Positions 1 to 7,957 of a stretch of DNA of 37,362 bases are shown piece by piece. Both the position numbers and the translations under genes were made by a program. The DNA comes from Deltaproteobacteria bacterium (GTDB taxonomy: Bacteria; Desulfobacterota; Syntrophia; Syntrophales; Smithellaceae). Location: contig JAKLDS010000020.1 of the NCBI GenBank assembly GCA_022703375.1, positions 1-37,362 of the forward strand, in the 5' to 3' direction. The notes under the pieces were generated by a model. That model saw only the letters and a program-made list of their open reading frames with translations, searched no databases and had not been told where the DNA came from. Numbering within the stretch: position 1 is the first letter of the stretch; each line of letters starts with the position of its first letter.

Positions 1-96
1 GATTACATCGAGTTATTTTACAATCGTAAACGCAGGCATTCTGCGTTAAACTACAGAAGTCCCATGGCATTTGAAAACGCCGGGATTGTCCCTTAA
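1..96 (+). CDS. IS3-family transposase OrfB, C-terminal fragment (cut by window edge)
   Basis: Frame 1 is open from the first base to a TAA at 94-96 and encodes 31 residues. It contains the block [20 protein letters not shown] followed by MAFE. This is the conserved C-terminal end of the rve/DDE integrase domain of IS3-family OrfB transposases (typically F/YNxxRRHSxLxYxSPxxFE). The rest of the element lies outside the window to the left, so whether the transposase is intact cannot be judged. A terminal-repeat-like sequence follows directly. Confidence 0.85.
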   Translation, partial: DYIELFYNRKRRHSALNYRSPMAFENAGIVP

Positions 97-100
97 CCAA

Positions 101-127
101 AGTGTCCGTTTTTCTGGGGGAAGATCA
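101..127 (+). mobile_element. Probable right terminal inverted repeat of the IS3-family element
   Basis: Immediately after the transposase stop comes a 27-bp stretch that begins AGTGTCC, runs through a T-run and GGGGGAAG, and ends in CA. IS3-family elements end in ...CA, and many relatives have a right end of the form TGTCC...GGGGAAGATCA a few bases after orfB. The left repeat and the target duplication are outside the window, so the exact boundary is inferred from the CA terminus. Confidence 0.55.
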
Positions 128-176
128 GGGGAGAGATTTTTAAAAGTTATTATAAATATTTATTAAGGAGTTTAAA

Positions 177-650
177 ATGGCCGATAAGTCAAAAATAGGT
201 TATGAGTTTCCCGTCTGTTCCATTGATGTAGAAAAAACCAAAATTGCTGATTTTGCCATGGCAGTAGCTCAGAAAGATGTACCGGAAAAAATCAACCCGA
301 TTTATACCAATGAGGAAGCGGCAAAAAAAGCCGGCTATCCGGGAATCACTATTCCCCCAACTTTCGGCACCACTTTCATGTTCCGCACCGGCGGCGGTTT
401 AATGGGCGTGGTCAATGCCCTGGGCATTAATCTTGGCAAACTGCTGCACGGCGAAGAAGAGTATGAATATTTCGGCGACGTATGCGCGGGCGATGTCATA
501 ACCGGCAGAATAAAAGTGATAGACATGTACCAGAAGGAGCGAAAAGGAAAATCGGGAAGATTCATGGAATTCACGGTGCTGGAAACGGAAATGAGAAATC
601 AACGCGGAGAGCTGGTTATCAGGGCCCGTTCAACTATGGTGGAAAGGTAG
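177..650 (+). CDS. MaoC-like / FAS1-like dehydratase, N-terminal hotdog type
   Basis: A 157-residue single hotdog-fold protein resembling the MaoC_dehydrat_N (FAS1-like dehydratase) family. Visible landmarks are the IPPTFGTTFMF segment (about residues 59-69), the LLHGEEEYEY segment (about 89-98) that precedes the hotdog strands, and G-D-V-I-T-G. In known systems such as mycobacterial HadA this half lacks the catalytic Asp-His pair and works as a heterodimer with a MaoC-type partner, hydrating enoyl-thioesters to (R)-3-hydroxyacyl-thioesters. The next gene, 9 bp downstream, is just such a partner. AAGGAG at 165-170 lies 6 bp before the ATG. The IS end sits about 50 bp upstream of the start, so the promoter region may have been reshaped by the insertion. 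The substrate is unknown. Confidence 0.85.
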   Translation: MADKSKIGYEFPVCSIDVEKTKIADFAMAVAQKDVPEKINPIYTNEEAAKKAGYPGITIPPTFGTTFMFRTGGGLMGVVNALGINLGKLLHGEEEYEYFGDVCAGDVITGRIKVIDMYQKERKGKSGRFMEFTVLETEMRNQRGELVIRARSTMVER

Positions 651-659
651 GAGATTACC

Positions 660-1112
660 ATGAAACTTAATTACGATAACATCAATGTCGGAGATGAAAT
701 GCCTGTTTATGTTTCTCAGCCCCTTACCCGGACTGATCTCGTCAAATACGCCGGCGCCTCGGGCGATTTCAATCCACTGCATCACGATAATACTTTTGTC
801 AAGTTACTCGGCATGGAAAGAGTTATTGCGCACGGCATGCTGATTATGGGCATTGCCGGCGAAGCAATCACGGCCTGGATTGACAATAAGAACCTGCGTA
901 AATTCAACGTGCGGTTCGCCGGTATGACCGAACCAGCCGATTTTGACGACCTGGAAAACACGACAAAAAGAGCCACTATTACTGTCACCGGCAAAGTAGT
1001 CAAAAAATATGAGGAAAACGGTGAAAAGCGAATCCAGTGCGATATTACTGCTCAGAACGGCTTTGACAGCACAAAGTTGACCGGATTTTTTATCGCCGCC
1101 CTGCCCCGGTAG
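660..1112 (+). CDS. MaoC-like (R)-specific enoyl-CoA hydratase / dehydratase subunit
   Basis: A 150-residue hotdog protein with the hydratase-2 motif ASGDFNPLHHD (about residues 33-43). In MaoC/PhaJ/HadB enzymes the Asp and His of D-x-N-P-x-H are the catalytic pair. The GMERVIAHGMLIMG segment that follows is also typical. The likely role is reversible hydration of a 2-enoyl-CoA (or -ACP) to the (R)-3-hydroxyacyl form, probably together with the upstream non-catalytic hotdog subunit. The ATG is preceded by GGTAGGAG, which overlaps the upstream stop, so the two genes are translationally close. Neither half is fused to a dehydrogenase or other domain. Whether the physiological direction is beta-oxidation or biosynthesis cannot be told from sequence. 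Confidence 0.88.
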   Translation: MKLNYDNINVGDEMPVYVSQPLTRTDLVKYAGASGDFNPLHHDNTFVKLLGMERVIAHGMLIMGIAGEAITAWIDNKNLRKFNVRFAGMTEPADFDDLENTTKRATITVTGKVVKKYEENGEKRIQCDITAQNGFDSTKLTGFFIAALPR

Positions 1113-1132
1113 GATTTTTTCATGGTCGTTTT

Positions 1133-2491
1133 ATGAGAGCCCATATTCTGGTAATTGACGACGATGCGGTCGCCTGCGAGTTTTTGCAGGAAGCTCTTTC
1201 CCGCGAGGGCTATGAAGTAGTGTCCTTTACATCGGCAGCGCAGGCCCTGCAGGAAGAACTTTCCGGCTACGATCTGCTGATGTCCGATATCCGGATGCCC
1301 GGCATGGACGGTCTGCAGTTTCTTTCTGCGGTACAAAAAAAATGGCCGGACCTGCCCGTGATTCTCATGACCGCCTATGGTTCTCTGGAAACAACAATGG
1401 AAGCCATCAGCATGGGCGCTTGGGATTATATCAGCAAGCCTTTTTCTCCGGAAGAATGCCGGGCGATTGTCAAGAAAGTTCTGGAAGTACGGGAGCTGCG
1501 CGAACGGCGCATGAATCTCCAGCCGGAATCTGCGGCGGAACCGAAATTAATCGGTTCTTCCGCAACGATGGTTGATTTTTACAAGCAGATAGCCCGGGTC
1601 GCCGATGCGCCGGCCAGCGTTCTGGTGGAGGGTGAAAGCGGCACCGGCAAAGAGTTGACCGCCCGTTCCCTGCACAATATGTCGGCGCGGCGCAATAAAC
1701 CGTTTGTGGTTGTGCATTGCGGCGCCATCCCCGATAATCTCCTGGAATCGGAATTGTTCGGTTATGAAAAGGGCTCGTTTACCGGCGCCGATCATCAGCA
1801 TCTGGGGCTGCTGGCCTCGGCCGAAGGCGGCACCATTTTTCTCGATGAAATAACGGAAATGTCCACCGCCCTGCAGGGCAAGTTCCTGCGGTTCATGCAA
1901 AACGGCGAAGTGCGGAAAATCGGCGGCCATGAGGTGCGCAATGTTGCCGTCCGGGTCGTGGCGGCGGCCAATAAAAATATTGATGAAGAAGTTGCGCAGG
2001 GAAGGTTTCGCCTTGATTTGCTGTACCGCTTTATTGTGCGGCTGCGCATTCCTTCGCTGCGCGAACGCAAGAACGATATCCCCCTGCTTATTGAATCCAT
2101 GTTAAAGAAATTCGGCTATCCGCAGGTACGACTTTCCGTGGAAGCAATGGAATTGCTGATGGCTTATGACTGGCCGGGCAATGTGCGCGAGTTGGAAAAT
2201 GTTTTACAGCAGACTCTGTTGCTCTCTCCCTTTGTTGTCATCCTGCCGGAGAACCTGCCGGAAAGATTCCGCAAAGCGCAGGGCGAAGCAGCGGATGCAA
2301 ACCTGCCGGATCTGACGCCGCTGGAAAGGGCGGAGTGTGATAAAATACTGCAGACGCTCAGGGAATCATCATGGAATCAATCCAAAACAGCTCTGCTTTT
2401 GGGCATTGACCGCAAAACACTGCGCCTGAAAATCCGGCGCTATGGATTGACCGAGGAAAAAATATCTCCGGGCGTTTTATCGTCTGACTAA
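1133..2491 (+). CDS. Sigma-54-dependent response regulator, NtrC family (orphan)
   Basis: A 452-residue three-domain activator. The N-terminal receiver has the acidic pocket DDD at 9-11, the phospho-acceptor Asp52 in SDIRMPG, and Lys102 in SKPF. The central AAA+ domain has Walker A GESGTGKE at 167-174, the sigma-54 loop as GSFTGA at 214-219 (Ala replaced by Ser in the usual GAFTGA) and Walker B GGTIFLDE at 232-239. The C-terminal Fis-type helix-turn-helix includes NQSKTALLLGIDRKTLRLKI. No histidine kinase gene is in the window, so its input is unknown. It starts 20 bp after the hydratase gene on the same strand and may be co-transcribed. No clear ribosome site precedes the ATG. I saw no obvious -24/-12 sigma-54 promoter nearby, so its targets are not assignable. 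Confidence 0.93.
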   Translation: MRAHILVIDDDAVACEFLQEALSREGYEVVSFTSAAQALQEELSGYDLLMSDIRMPGMDGLQFLSAVQKKWPDLPVILMTAYGSLETTMEAISMGAWDYISKPFSPEECRAIVKKVLEVRELRERRMNLQPESAAEPKLIGSSATMVDFYKQIARVADAPASVLVEGESGTGKELTARSLHNMSARRNKPFVVVHCGAIPDNLLESELFGYEKGSFTGADHQHLGLLASAEGGTIFLDEITEMSTALQGKFLRFMQNGEVRKIGGHEVRNVAVRVVAAANKNIDEEVAQGRFRLDLLYRFIVRLRIPSLRERKNDIPLLIESMLKKFGYPQVRLSVEAMELLMAYDWPGNVRELENVLQQTLLLSPFVVILPENLPERFRKAQGEAADANLPDLTPLERAECDKILQTLRESSWNQSKTALLLGIDRKTLRLKIRRYGLTEEKISPGVLSSD

Positions 2492-2682
2492 AATTAATCC
2501 GGCAGGCCGGAGAGGGCGCTGCTAATTAAGAAAAAGGAATCGGGCAAAATATATTCCCGCTTAAGCGGAGGTATCGCCCCCGGCGGCAATCCGCTCCAAA
2601 TCGGCAAATATTTTTCAATTTTGTCCTGTTTATGAAAAATACCGCCGCGCCGTATTTAATTAACGTGACGGATATTCTTAAT

Positions 2683-4203
2683 TTAATTATTGTCCGGCTT
2701 GCCGTGCTCTTTTTTCAGGATAAATTTTTGCACTTTCCCGGTAGCAACCGTCATCGGCAATTCTTTCAAAACAACCATATATTTGGGAATCTTGAATTTA
2801 CCCAGCCTGCTTCCTAAAAATTCCTGCAATTGTTCCAGAGTCAGGCTTTGCCCCGGTTTCAAAACGACACAGGCTTTTCCGACTTCATCCCACTTTTCAT
2901 CGGGAACGCCGATTACCGACGCCACCTCAACAGCGGGGTGCTGTATGATATGAATTTCAATTTCCGCAGGGTAAACATTGGCCCCGCCGGATTTGATCAT
3001 ATCCTTCTTGCGGCCGACAACCGCATAATCGCCATCTTCATCAATCTTAAACAGATCGCCCGTGTGGAACCATCCGTCCGGCATCGCCTCTTTTGTCGCT
3101 TCCGGTTTATTCCAATAGCCGATCAACATATTCTCGCCTCTCAGGAGAAGCTCTCCTTCCTGACCCTGCGGAACATCCTTGCCGTAATCATCAACTATCC
3201 TCATATCAACGTGCAGCATCGGTTTGCCAACGGTGCCGGGCTTGCCATTGCCCTGGAAATTGTTCGGCCCGACTTCAGTTAAACCGTATCCTTCCATCAT
3301 CGCAATGCCTTTGGCGGCAAAAACATCTCTGACTTTCTGCGGCAGCGCAGCGCCGCCATTTCCTATCAGGCGAAGTGATGAAAAATCAGTTTTTTCAAAT
3401 CGGGTTGAGGCAATTATCATTTGAAACATTGTCGGAACACCGACAAACAGCGTAACTTTTTCCTTCTCAATCGTATTCAGAATCGAGTCAACATCAAAAC
3501 CGGCCATTAGAATATTTTTGCCGCGGCAGTGAAACAGCGGCAGATGGAAAATATTCCAGCCGCCGGTATAAAACATGTTCATATGGATAGTGGCAATATC
3601 ATCGGCGTTAAGGTTCCAGCCGATATTGGTAATGATGGAATTCCAGGTAATCATACCATGGCTTAAAAGAGCCCCCTTGGGCAGACCCGTTGTTCCGGAG
3701 GTATAAATAATTAATTGCGGATCAGCGGCTTTAATATCAACTTCCGGCGGCCGCTTTGTGGAAAGACCACCCCACGCGGCAGGCAGGCTTTTGCCGACAG
3801 TCTTATCGTCGTCAATACATACATAATGAGGGATTTTGACTTTCGGTTTCAAACCGTCAATCACAGTCAGATAATTCTTATCAAAGAAAAAAACCTTCGG
3901 CAGGGCATCTTCCAGATAATAGATAAACTCATTGGGAGCGAGACGGATGTTCAGCGGAACAAGGATGGCGCCTAGCCTGCTGGCGCCGAAAAATAACTTG
4001 ATATATTCCACCCGATTTAAGGCGAGGATGGCTATGCGGTCACCTTTAACGACATCGCATTCATTGCGCAGGAAATTAGCCATTTTGTGAACTTCATCGG
4101 CTAATTCTCCGTATTTATAACGGCGGTTGCCTACTAAATCAACTAAAGCTTCTTTTTCAGGAAAACTGCCACCCCAACGGCCAATCCAATCTCCGTATAT
4201 CAT
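2683..4203 (-). CDS. Acyl-CoA synthetase (AMP-forming), FadD-like
   Basis: An ANL-superfamily adenylate-forming ligase of about 506 residues. The phosphate-binding A3 motif reads IIYTSGTTGLPKGA, the A5 motif is GYGLTEVGPN, and the A8 hinge near the C-terminus is GRKKDMIKSGGANVYPAEIE. The family converts a carboxylic acid plus ATP and CoA into an acyl-CoA, AMP and PPi. Its chain-length preference cannot be read by eye. An earlier ATG at 4209 is in frame, but AAGGAG lies only 1 bp before that ATG and 7 bp before the one at 4203, so 4203 is preferred. It sits downstream of a deleted ketosynthase-like remnant and the Liv genes on the same strand. It parallels the second synthetase at 9349-10872, which also follows a ketosynthase-like gene. 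Confidence 0.92.
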   Translation of the reverse strand: MIYGDWIGRWGGSFPEKEALVDLVGNRRYKYGELADEVHKMANFLRNECDVVKGDRIAILALNRVEYIKLFFGASRLGAILVPLNIRLAPNEFIYYLEDALPKVFFFDKNYLTVIDGLKPKVKIPHYVCIDDDKTVGKSLPAAWGGLSTKRPPEVDIKAADPQLIIYTSGTTGLPKGALLSHGMITWNSIITNIGWNLNADDIATIHMNMFYTGGWNIFHLPLFHCRGKNILMAGFDVDSILNTIEKEKVTLFVGVPTMFQMIIASTRFEKTDFSSLRLIGNGGAALPQKVRDVFAAKGIAMMEGYGLTEVGPNNFQGNGKPGTVGKPMLHVDMRIVDDYGKDVPQGQEGELLLRGENMLIGYWNKPEATKEAMPDGWFHTGDLFKIDEDGDYAVVGRKKDMIKSGGANVYPAEIEIHIIQHPAVEVASVIGVPDEKWDEVGKACVVLKPGQSLTLEQLQEFLGSRLGKFKIPKYMVVLKELPMTVATGKVQKFILKKEHGKPDNN

Positions 4204-4224
4204 AACCATTCTCCTTTTTTTAAT

Positions 4225-4525
4225 TTAGCCCCGGCGGATAAGCAATGCATTCCCCGCATAACCAATGTCCGCTGATATCATGAGTGCAAGTTCACCGTCT
4301 TTCATCAGGTTTTTCTTCACTGACTGATTTCCGGGAAAGAATATGCTGATTCCGGCTACGCGGTTTCAGTATCACGACCAGATACGTTTTTGTGTCCGAA
4401 CAATTTTATTTCTGATTACATCCGAGGGCATGTGCGAACGTGCGGCTATATACCGCATCGTAATAATAGCGCATGACATAAGCCGCAAAGCCGATAATAC
4501 CAGCGTTTGCCTGAGGCTCCTGCAT
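4225..4525 (-). pseudogene. Internally deleted HMG-CoA-synthase/ketosynthase-III-like remnant
   Basis: Two short pieces on the minus strand look like the two ends of one thiolase-fold gene. Piece 1 (4525 to 4406, 39 codons then TAA) encodes AGIIGFAAYVMRYYYDAVYS followed by RTFAHALG. This resembles the N-terminus of HMG-CoA-synthase/FabH-like proteins (pattern GI-x-G-x-x-A-Y-x-x-R-Y...LG). Piece 2 (4365 to 4225, ending in TAA) encodes KKNLMKDGELALMISADIGY followed by AGNALLIRRG, the pattern of the C-terminal strand-turn of that family. The central several hundred residues, including the catalytic Cys, are missing, and the two pieces are in different frames. AGGAGG at 4539-4544 still precedes piece 1. 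An intact relative is at 10931-11980. The assignment rests on short pattern matches only. Confidence 0.45.
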
Positions 4526-4575
4526 CTATATCTGCATACCTCCTGAAAATGTTTTGCTTTCCCTTGTGGAAAAAA

Positions 4576-5277
4576 TCAGATTCCCAGGTATGATTTTCTT
4601 ATGTGATCGTTGCCCGCGAGATTATCGGCTGTATCGGCCATCGCTATTTTACCGTTTTCCAGTATGTAGCCCCTGTCGATTGCCTTCAACGCCTGGCGGA
4701 CGTTCTGTTCAGTTACCAGAACGGAAACTGATTTTTTCAAGTCCTTTAAACGGTGAAACACTTCCGTAACTAATGATGGCTGCAAACCGCCTGAAGGTTC
4801 GTCCAGAATCAAAACTTTCGGATCAGACATTAGCGCCCGGCCGATAGCCACCATTCTCTGCTGACCGCCGCTCATGCTTCCGGCAGCTTGATTCAATCTT
4901 TCCTTCAAGACTGGAAATATTTCAAAAACAAAATCCAATCTCTCCTGATATTTCTTTCTGGCTCTGGCAATATACGCGTTACCGGTGCGTAAATTTTCTT
5001 CGACCGTCATAAAGGGAAATAATTCCCTGTCCTGGGGAACAATGGCAATTCCGTGTTTGATAATCTTGTCGGTTTCCATTTTAACAAGCGATTCGCCATC
5101 CAGAACAATCTCTCCGCTAACCGGTTTCACCAGACCGAGGATAGTATTAATAAGAGTGGTTTTTCCCGCGCCATTGGGACCGAACAAACCCACTGATTCA
5201 TCGCCGACGTTTATTGATAGATCCCAGAGAATCTGCAACTTGCCGTAAAATACATTTAAATTTTTGACTTCTAACAT
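4576..5277 (-). CDS. livF: Branched-chain amino acid-type ABC transporter ATPase, LivF-like
   Basis: A 233-residue ABC ATPase with Walker A GPNGAGKT at 33-40, ABC signature MSGGQQ, and Walker B VLILDEPSGG. The downstream His-switch region reads VTEQNVRQALKAI, which is typical of LivF rather than LivG. It pairs with LivG to energise the LivHM permease at the cytoplasmic face. Its start overlaps the end of livG by 7 bp, indicating translational coupling. The LivFGMHK family imports branched-chain amino acids, but members also carry amides, urea and aromatic or short carboxylic acids, so the substrate is open here. The symbol marks the family position, not a proven leucine transporter. Confidence 0.92.
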   Translation of the reverse strand: MLEVKNLNVFYGKLQILWDLSINVGDESVGLFGPNGAGKTTLINTILGLVKPVSGEIVLDGESLVKMETDKIIKHGIAIVPQDRELFPFMTVEENLRTGNAYIARARKKYQERLDFVFEIFPVLKERLNQAAGSMSGGQQRMVAIGRALMSDPKVLILDEPSGGLQPSLVTEVFHRLKDLKKSVSVLVTEQNVRQALKAIDRGYILENGKIAMADTADNLAGNDHIRKSYLGI

Positions 5278-5993
5278 TCTGATTCCTCACCAAGATATGC
5301 CGTGATTACACGTTGATCCGCAGATACATCCTCATAGAGGCCTTCACACAATACCTTGCCCCATTCCAAAACGATTACGCGATGAGTGAGCTCCCGGATA
5401 ACCCGCATAACGTGTTCAATTATTATAATGGTCATCCCCTGTCCGTTAATTTTCCGGACAGTTTCAATCATTTCCATCGTTTCATCTTTATTGAGACCGG
5501 CCATAACTTCGTCCAGAAATAATAAAGAGGGCTCGGTAGCCAGGGCACGGGCAATTTCCATTTTCTTGATTTCCAGTGCCGTCATGGCCGAAATCGGTCT
5601 TTCCACCTTTTCCAGAGCCATGAATTGGCAGATTTCCATTGCATTATTCCGGGCAACCTTCAGGGAATGGCCTTTGCCGAACAGCCCCCCCATCATGATA
5701 TTTTCCAGCATATTCAAGCCATGCAGCGGCCGCATTAATTGAAAAGTACGGGCAATTCCCAGATGGCACCTCTCATGCGCCAGAGTCATTGAAATATCCC
5801 GTCCTTTAAATTCAATCTTACCGGAAGTAGGTAGATAGAGGCCGGCAATGACATTGGTAAAAGTGGATTTCCCGGCGCCGTTGGGACCGATGACACCGAC
5901 AACTTCCTTTTCATTTATCTCCATGCTGACATCGCTCAGCGCCGCCAGACCGCCGAACTGCCTTGTTAAATTTGTAGTTTTTAAAAGTGCCAT
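5271..5993 (-). CDS. livG: Branched-chain amino acid-type ABC transporter ATPase, LivG-like
   Basis: A 240-residue ABC ATPase with Walker A GPNGAGKST at 36-44 and Walker B LLFLDE at 157-162, followed by VMAGLN. The usual LSGGQ-type signature is degenerate: residues around 136-150 read AMTALEIKKMEIARA. This matches a known LivG subgroup with a non-canonical signature and a DEVMAGL Walker B, so it is a variant rather than evidence of decay. The partner LivF keeps a normal signature, giving an asymmetric ATPase pair. It lies 22 bp after livM and overlaps livF by 7 bp. Confidence 0.92.
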   Translation of the reverse strand: MALLKTTNLTRQFGGLAALSDVSMEINEKEVVGVIGPNGAGKSTFTNVIAGLYLPTSGKIEFKGRDISMTLAHERCHLGIARTFQLMRPLHGLNMLENIMMGGLFGKGHSLKVARNNAMEICQFMALEKVERPISAMTALEIKKMEIARALATEPSLLFLDEVMAGLNKDETMEMIETVRKINGQGMTIIIIEHVMRVIRELTHRVIVLEWGKVLCEGLYEDVSADQRVITAYLGEESEC

Positions 5994-6015
5994 TGATTAA
6001 ATCCTGTTCAACAAA

Positions 6016-6936
6016 TTAATTGTGCGCCTTAGCGCCGATTTTTTTAAAAATCCCATAAATTCCGCCGGGAAGCCAGAGAATTGCCACAATCATAATAATT
6101 CCATACACAAGTAAATGACCATAAGGAATTACCAGTTTCAGGGCTTCCGCAATTACACTTAACAATACGGCGCCGATTACCGGCCCCCATGTCGAATTCG
6201 AACCGCCCAGTAAAACCATTGTCACCGGTAACAGCACGAAATTAACGCTGAAGGAAGATTCCGGCGTAACAAAACCGTAAATCTGGGCATAGGCTCCGCC
6301 AACCATTCCTTGAATGGCCGATGTTATAACAAACACGATGACCAGGTATTTAAAAATATTAAGGCCGCTGGAGGCGGCGACAATTTCATCATTGGCCGTT
6401 GATGTAAGGGCAAAATGAATTCTCGTCTTTTGAAATACCCAGGAAAGAATAATCGTAAAGACGGCTATGGCCAGCATCAGCCAGTAAGTGCCCGCGGCAT
6501 CTCCTTTAAATATGGCATTGGGCAGAATAATCCCTTCCGGACCTCCGGTAATATCAAAATTACGCACCAGAATGCGGAATATTTCTGTTACTGCAAGAGT
6601 TACAATGGCGAAGTAAAGCAACCGCAAATGCAACACTGCATATCCCACCAGAAGAGCAATCAGCCCTGCCAGCAGCGCCCCGATTAAAATACTGACCAGG
6701 GGATTCAATCCCAGGTTAATTGTGCAAAGCACTGTCGTGTAGCCGCCGATGCCACAAAAGCCGGCAACCCCGAGGGACATCTGTCCCGATCGAAGCAGCA
6801 TATCCCAGCTCACGGCCAGGGCCATGTAGATAAAAATAATGTTCAGCATCTGCAGCGGATAGACGCCCAAAAATTTGGGGAGAGAAATTGCCACTAGCAC
6901 ACAAACTGCAAAAATCATATATTTCCAGTACTTCAT
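6016..6936 (-). CDS. livM: Branched-chain amino acid-type ABC transporter permease, LivM-like
   Basis: A 306-residue integral membrane protein with a series of hydrophobic segments spread over its length. Family landmarks include GQMSLGVAGFCGIGGYTTVL (about residues 51-70) and the cytoplasmic coupling segment near GGPEGI. LivM and LivH form the heterodimeric inner-membrane channel of the transporter. Its start overlaps the end of livH by 4 bp, and livG follows after 22 bp. Confidence 0.92.
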   Translation of the reverse strand: MKYWKYMIFAVCVLVAISLPKFLGVYPLQMLNIIFIYMALAVSWDMLLRSGQMSLGVAGFCGIGGYTTVLCTINLGLNPLVSILIGALLAGLIALLVGYAVLHLRLLYFAIVTLAVTEIFRILVRNFDITGGPEGIILPNAIFKGDAAGTYWLMLAIAVFTIILSWVFQKTRIHFALTSTANDEIVAASSGLNIFKYLVIVFVITSAIQGMVGGAYAQIYGFVTPESSFSVNFVLLPVTMVLLGGSNSTWGPVIGAVLLSVIAEALKLVIPYGHLLVYGIIMIVAILWLPGGIYGIFKKIGAKAHN

Positions 6937-7877
6937 TTTACCTGCCTTTGATGTGATCTATACATAATAACGCCGATTATCAGCGCAAAAAAGATAATAT
7001 CCGACCATTTTGCATATTCCAGAGAAGATAAGACCAGGCACTCGGAAAGTCCTAAAATGAGGCTGACCCACAAAACACCCGTCAAAGAACCAATACCGGC
7101 AACTGCAATCAAAGCAAAGGATTTCAATGTATAGGCTAAACCGACTTCCGGAAAGATAGTGTTTCTTGTTCCGAAGATGGGACCGATTGCTCCGATTATC
7201 GCCACGGAGATGGCAAATACTATCAAATAAATCCAATTAATATTAATGCCGACCACCTTGGCGCCTCGCGGATTCTGTCCTACAGCAAGGGCGGCCTGAC
7301 CCGTTCTGGTTTTTTTGAGGAATAGCTGAAGCCCGACCAACACAAGAATCGCCGCCGCCACGTAAATGAATTCATATGTGCCGAATTGAAAGTCTCCTAT
7401 CTTCATCGAAGAGGAAACATAGTCCAAACTCAGCTTGCGCGGCTGATTGGTCGCAATAATATTAACCGCTTGTCCCAGAACCAGGGAAAGCCCGAAACCC
7501 AGCAGCAGTTGATTCAATTCCGGCGCGCCGATTACATGTTTGAATGTTATATAGTAGGAAATCATGCCGAAGATGAAAAACACTATCAAAGCCGGAACTA
7601 CTGCCACCAGAGGATCCATGCCCAATTGTACATTCATGAAGTACGCAAAATATGCGCCCAGCATCATAAAATCGCCGTGGGCGAGATTAATTATTCCTAC
7701 CACGCCCAAAAGCAATGCCATTGGCAGGGCAATCAACGCATAGAGAGATGACCTTTGTATTCCTTCAATAAGGACATAGGGCTTATAAATCCCCAGCAGA
7801 ACGAAGATCACTAAGACGGCGACAAAACCTAAAACAAAATTTCTCTGCCTGAATTTGTTTACAATTGAATTTATCAT
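6933..7877 (-). CDS. livH: Branched-chain amino acid-type ABC transporter permease, LivH-like
   Basis: A 314-residue permease rich in hydrophobic segments. Recognisable blocks are GVVGIINLAHGDFMMLGAYF in the first third, the LivH hallmark (NLAHG), and VGQNPRGAKVVGININ in the cytoplasmic loop. It forms the channel with LivM. It follows the binding-protein gene after about 80 bp, a gap that contains a strong hairpin. The ribosome site before the ATG at 7877 is weak (a GGGAT about 10 bp upstream). Weak initiation after a hairpin would fit lower expression of the membrane parts relative to the periplasmic binding protein. Confidence 0.92.
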   Translation of the reverse strand: MINSIVNKFRQRNFVLGFVAVLVIFVLLGIYKPYVLIEGIQRSSLYALIALPMALLLGVVGIINLAHGDFMMLGAYFAYFMNVQLGMDPLVAVVPALIVFFIFGMISYYITFKHVIGAPELNQLLLGFGLSLVLGQAVNIIATNQPRKLSLDYVSSSMKIGDFQFGTYEFIYVAAAILVLVGLQLFLKKTRTGQAALAVGQNPRGAKVVGININWIYLIVFAISVAIIGAIGPIFGTRNTIFPEVGLAYTLKSFALIAVAGIGSLTGVLWVSLILGLSECLVLSSLEYAKWSDIIFFALIIGVIMYRSHQRQVK

Positions 7878-7905
7878 AGCGATTTAATCCCAAAGCCAAA
7901 AGGTA

Positions 7906-7932
7906 CCCTTGCGGAAACAAGTTCCGCAAGGG
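7906..7932 (-). promoter_or_regulatory. Intergenic 11-bp hairpin between livK and livH
   Basis: CCCTTGCGGAA at 7906-7916 and TTCCGCAAGGG at 7922-7932 are perfect inverted repeats around a 5-base loop. No T-run follows on the minus strand, so this is probably not a complete intrinsic terminator. Such hairpins between binding-protein and permease genes often stabilise the upstream mRNA segment or cause partial termination. That role is inferred here. Confidence 0.6.
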
Positions 7933-7957
7933 GCCAATATTTTAATTTACCTGTTTA

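Noticed and set aside
2492-2682. Short hairpin TCCGG-CAGG-CCGGA near 2500 as a terminator between convergent genes
   Set aside because: The stem has only 5 bp and no T-run follows on either strand.
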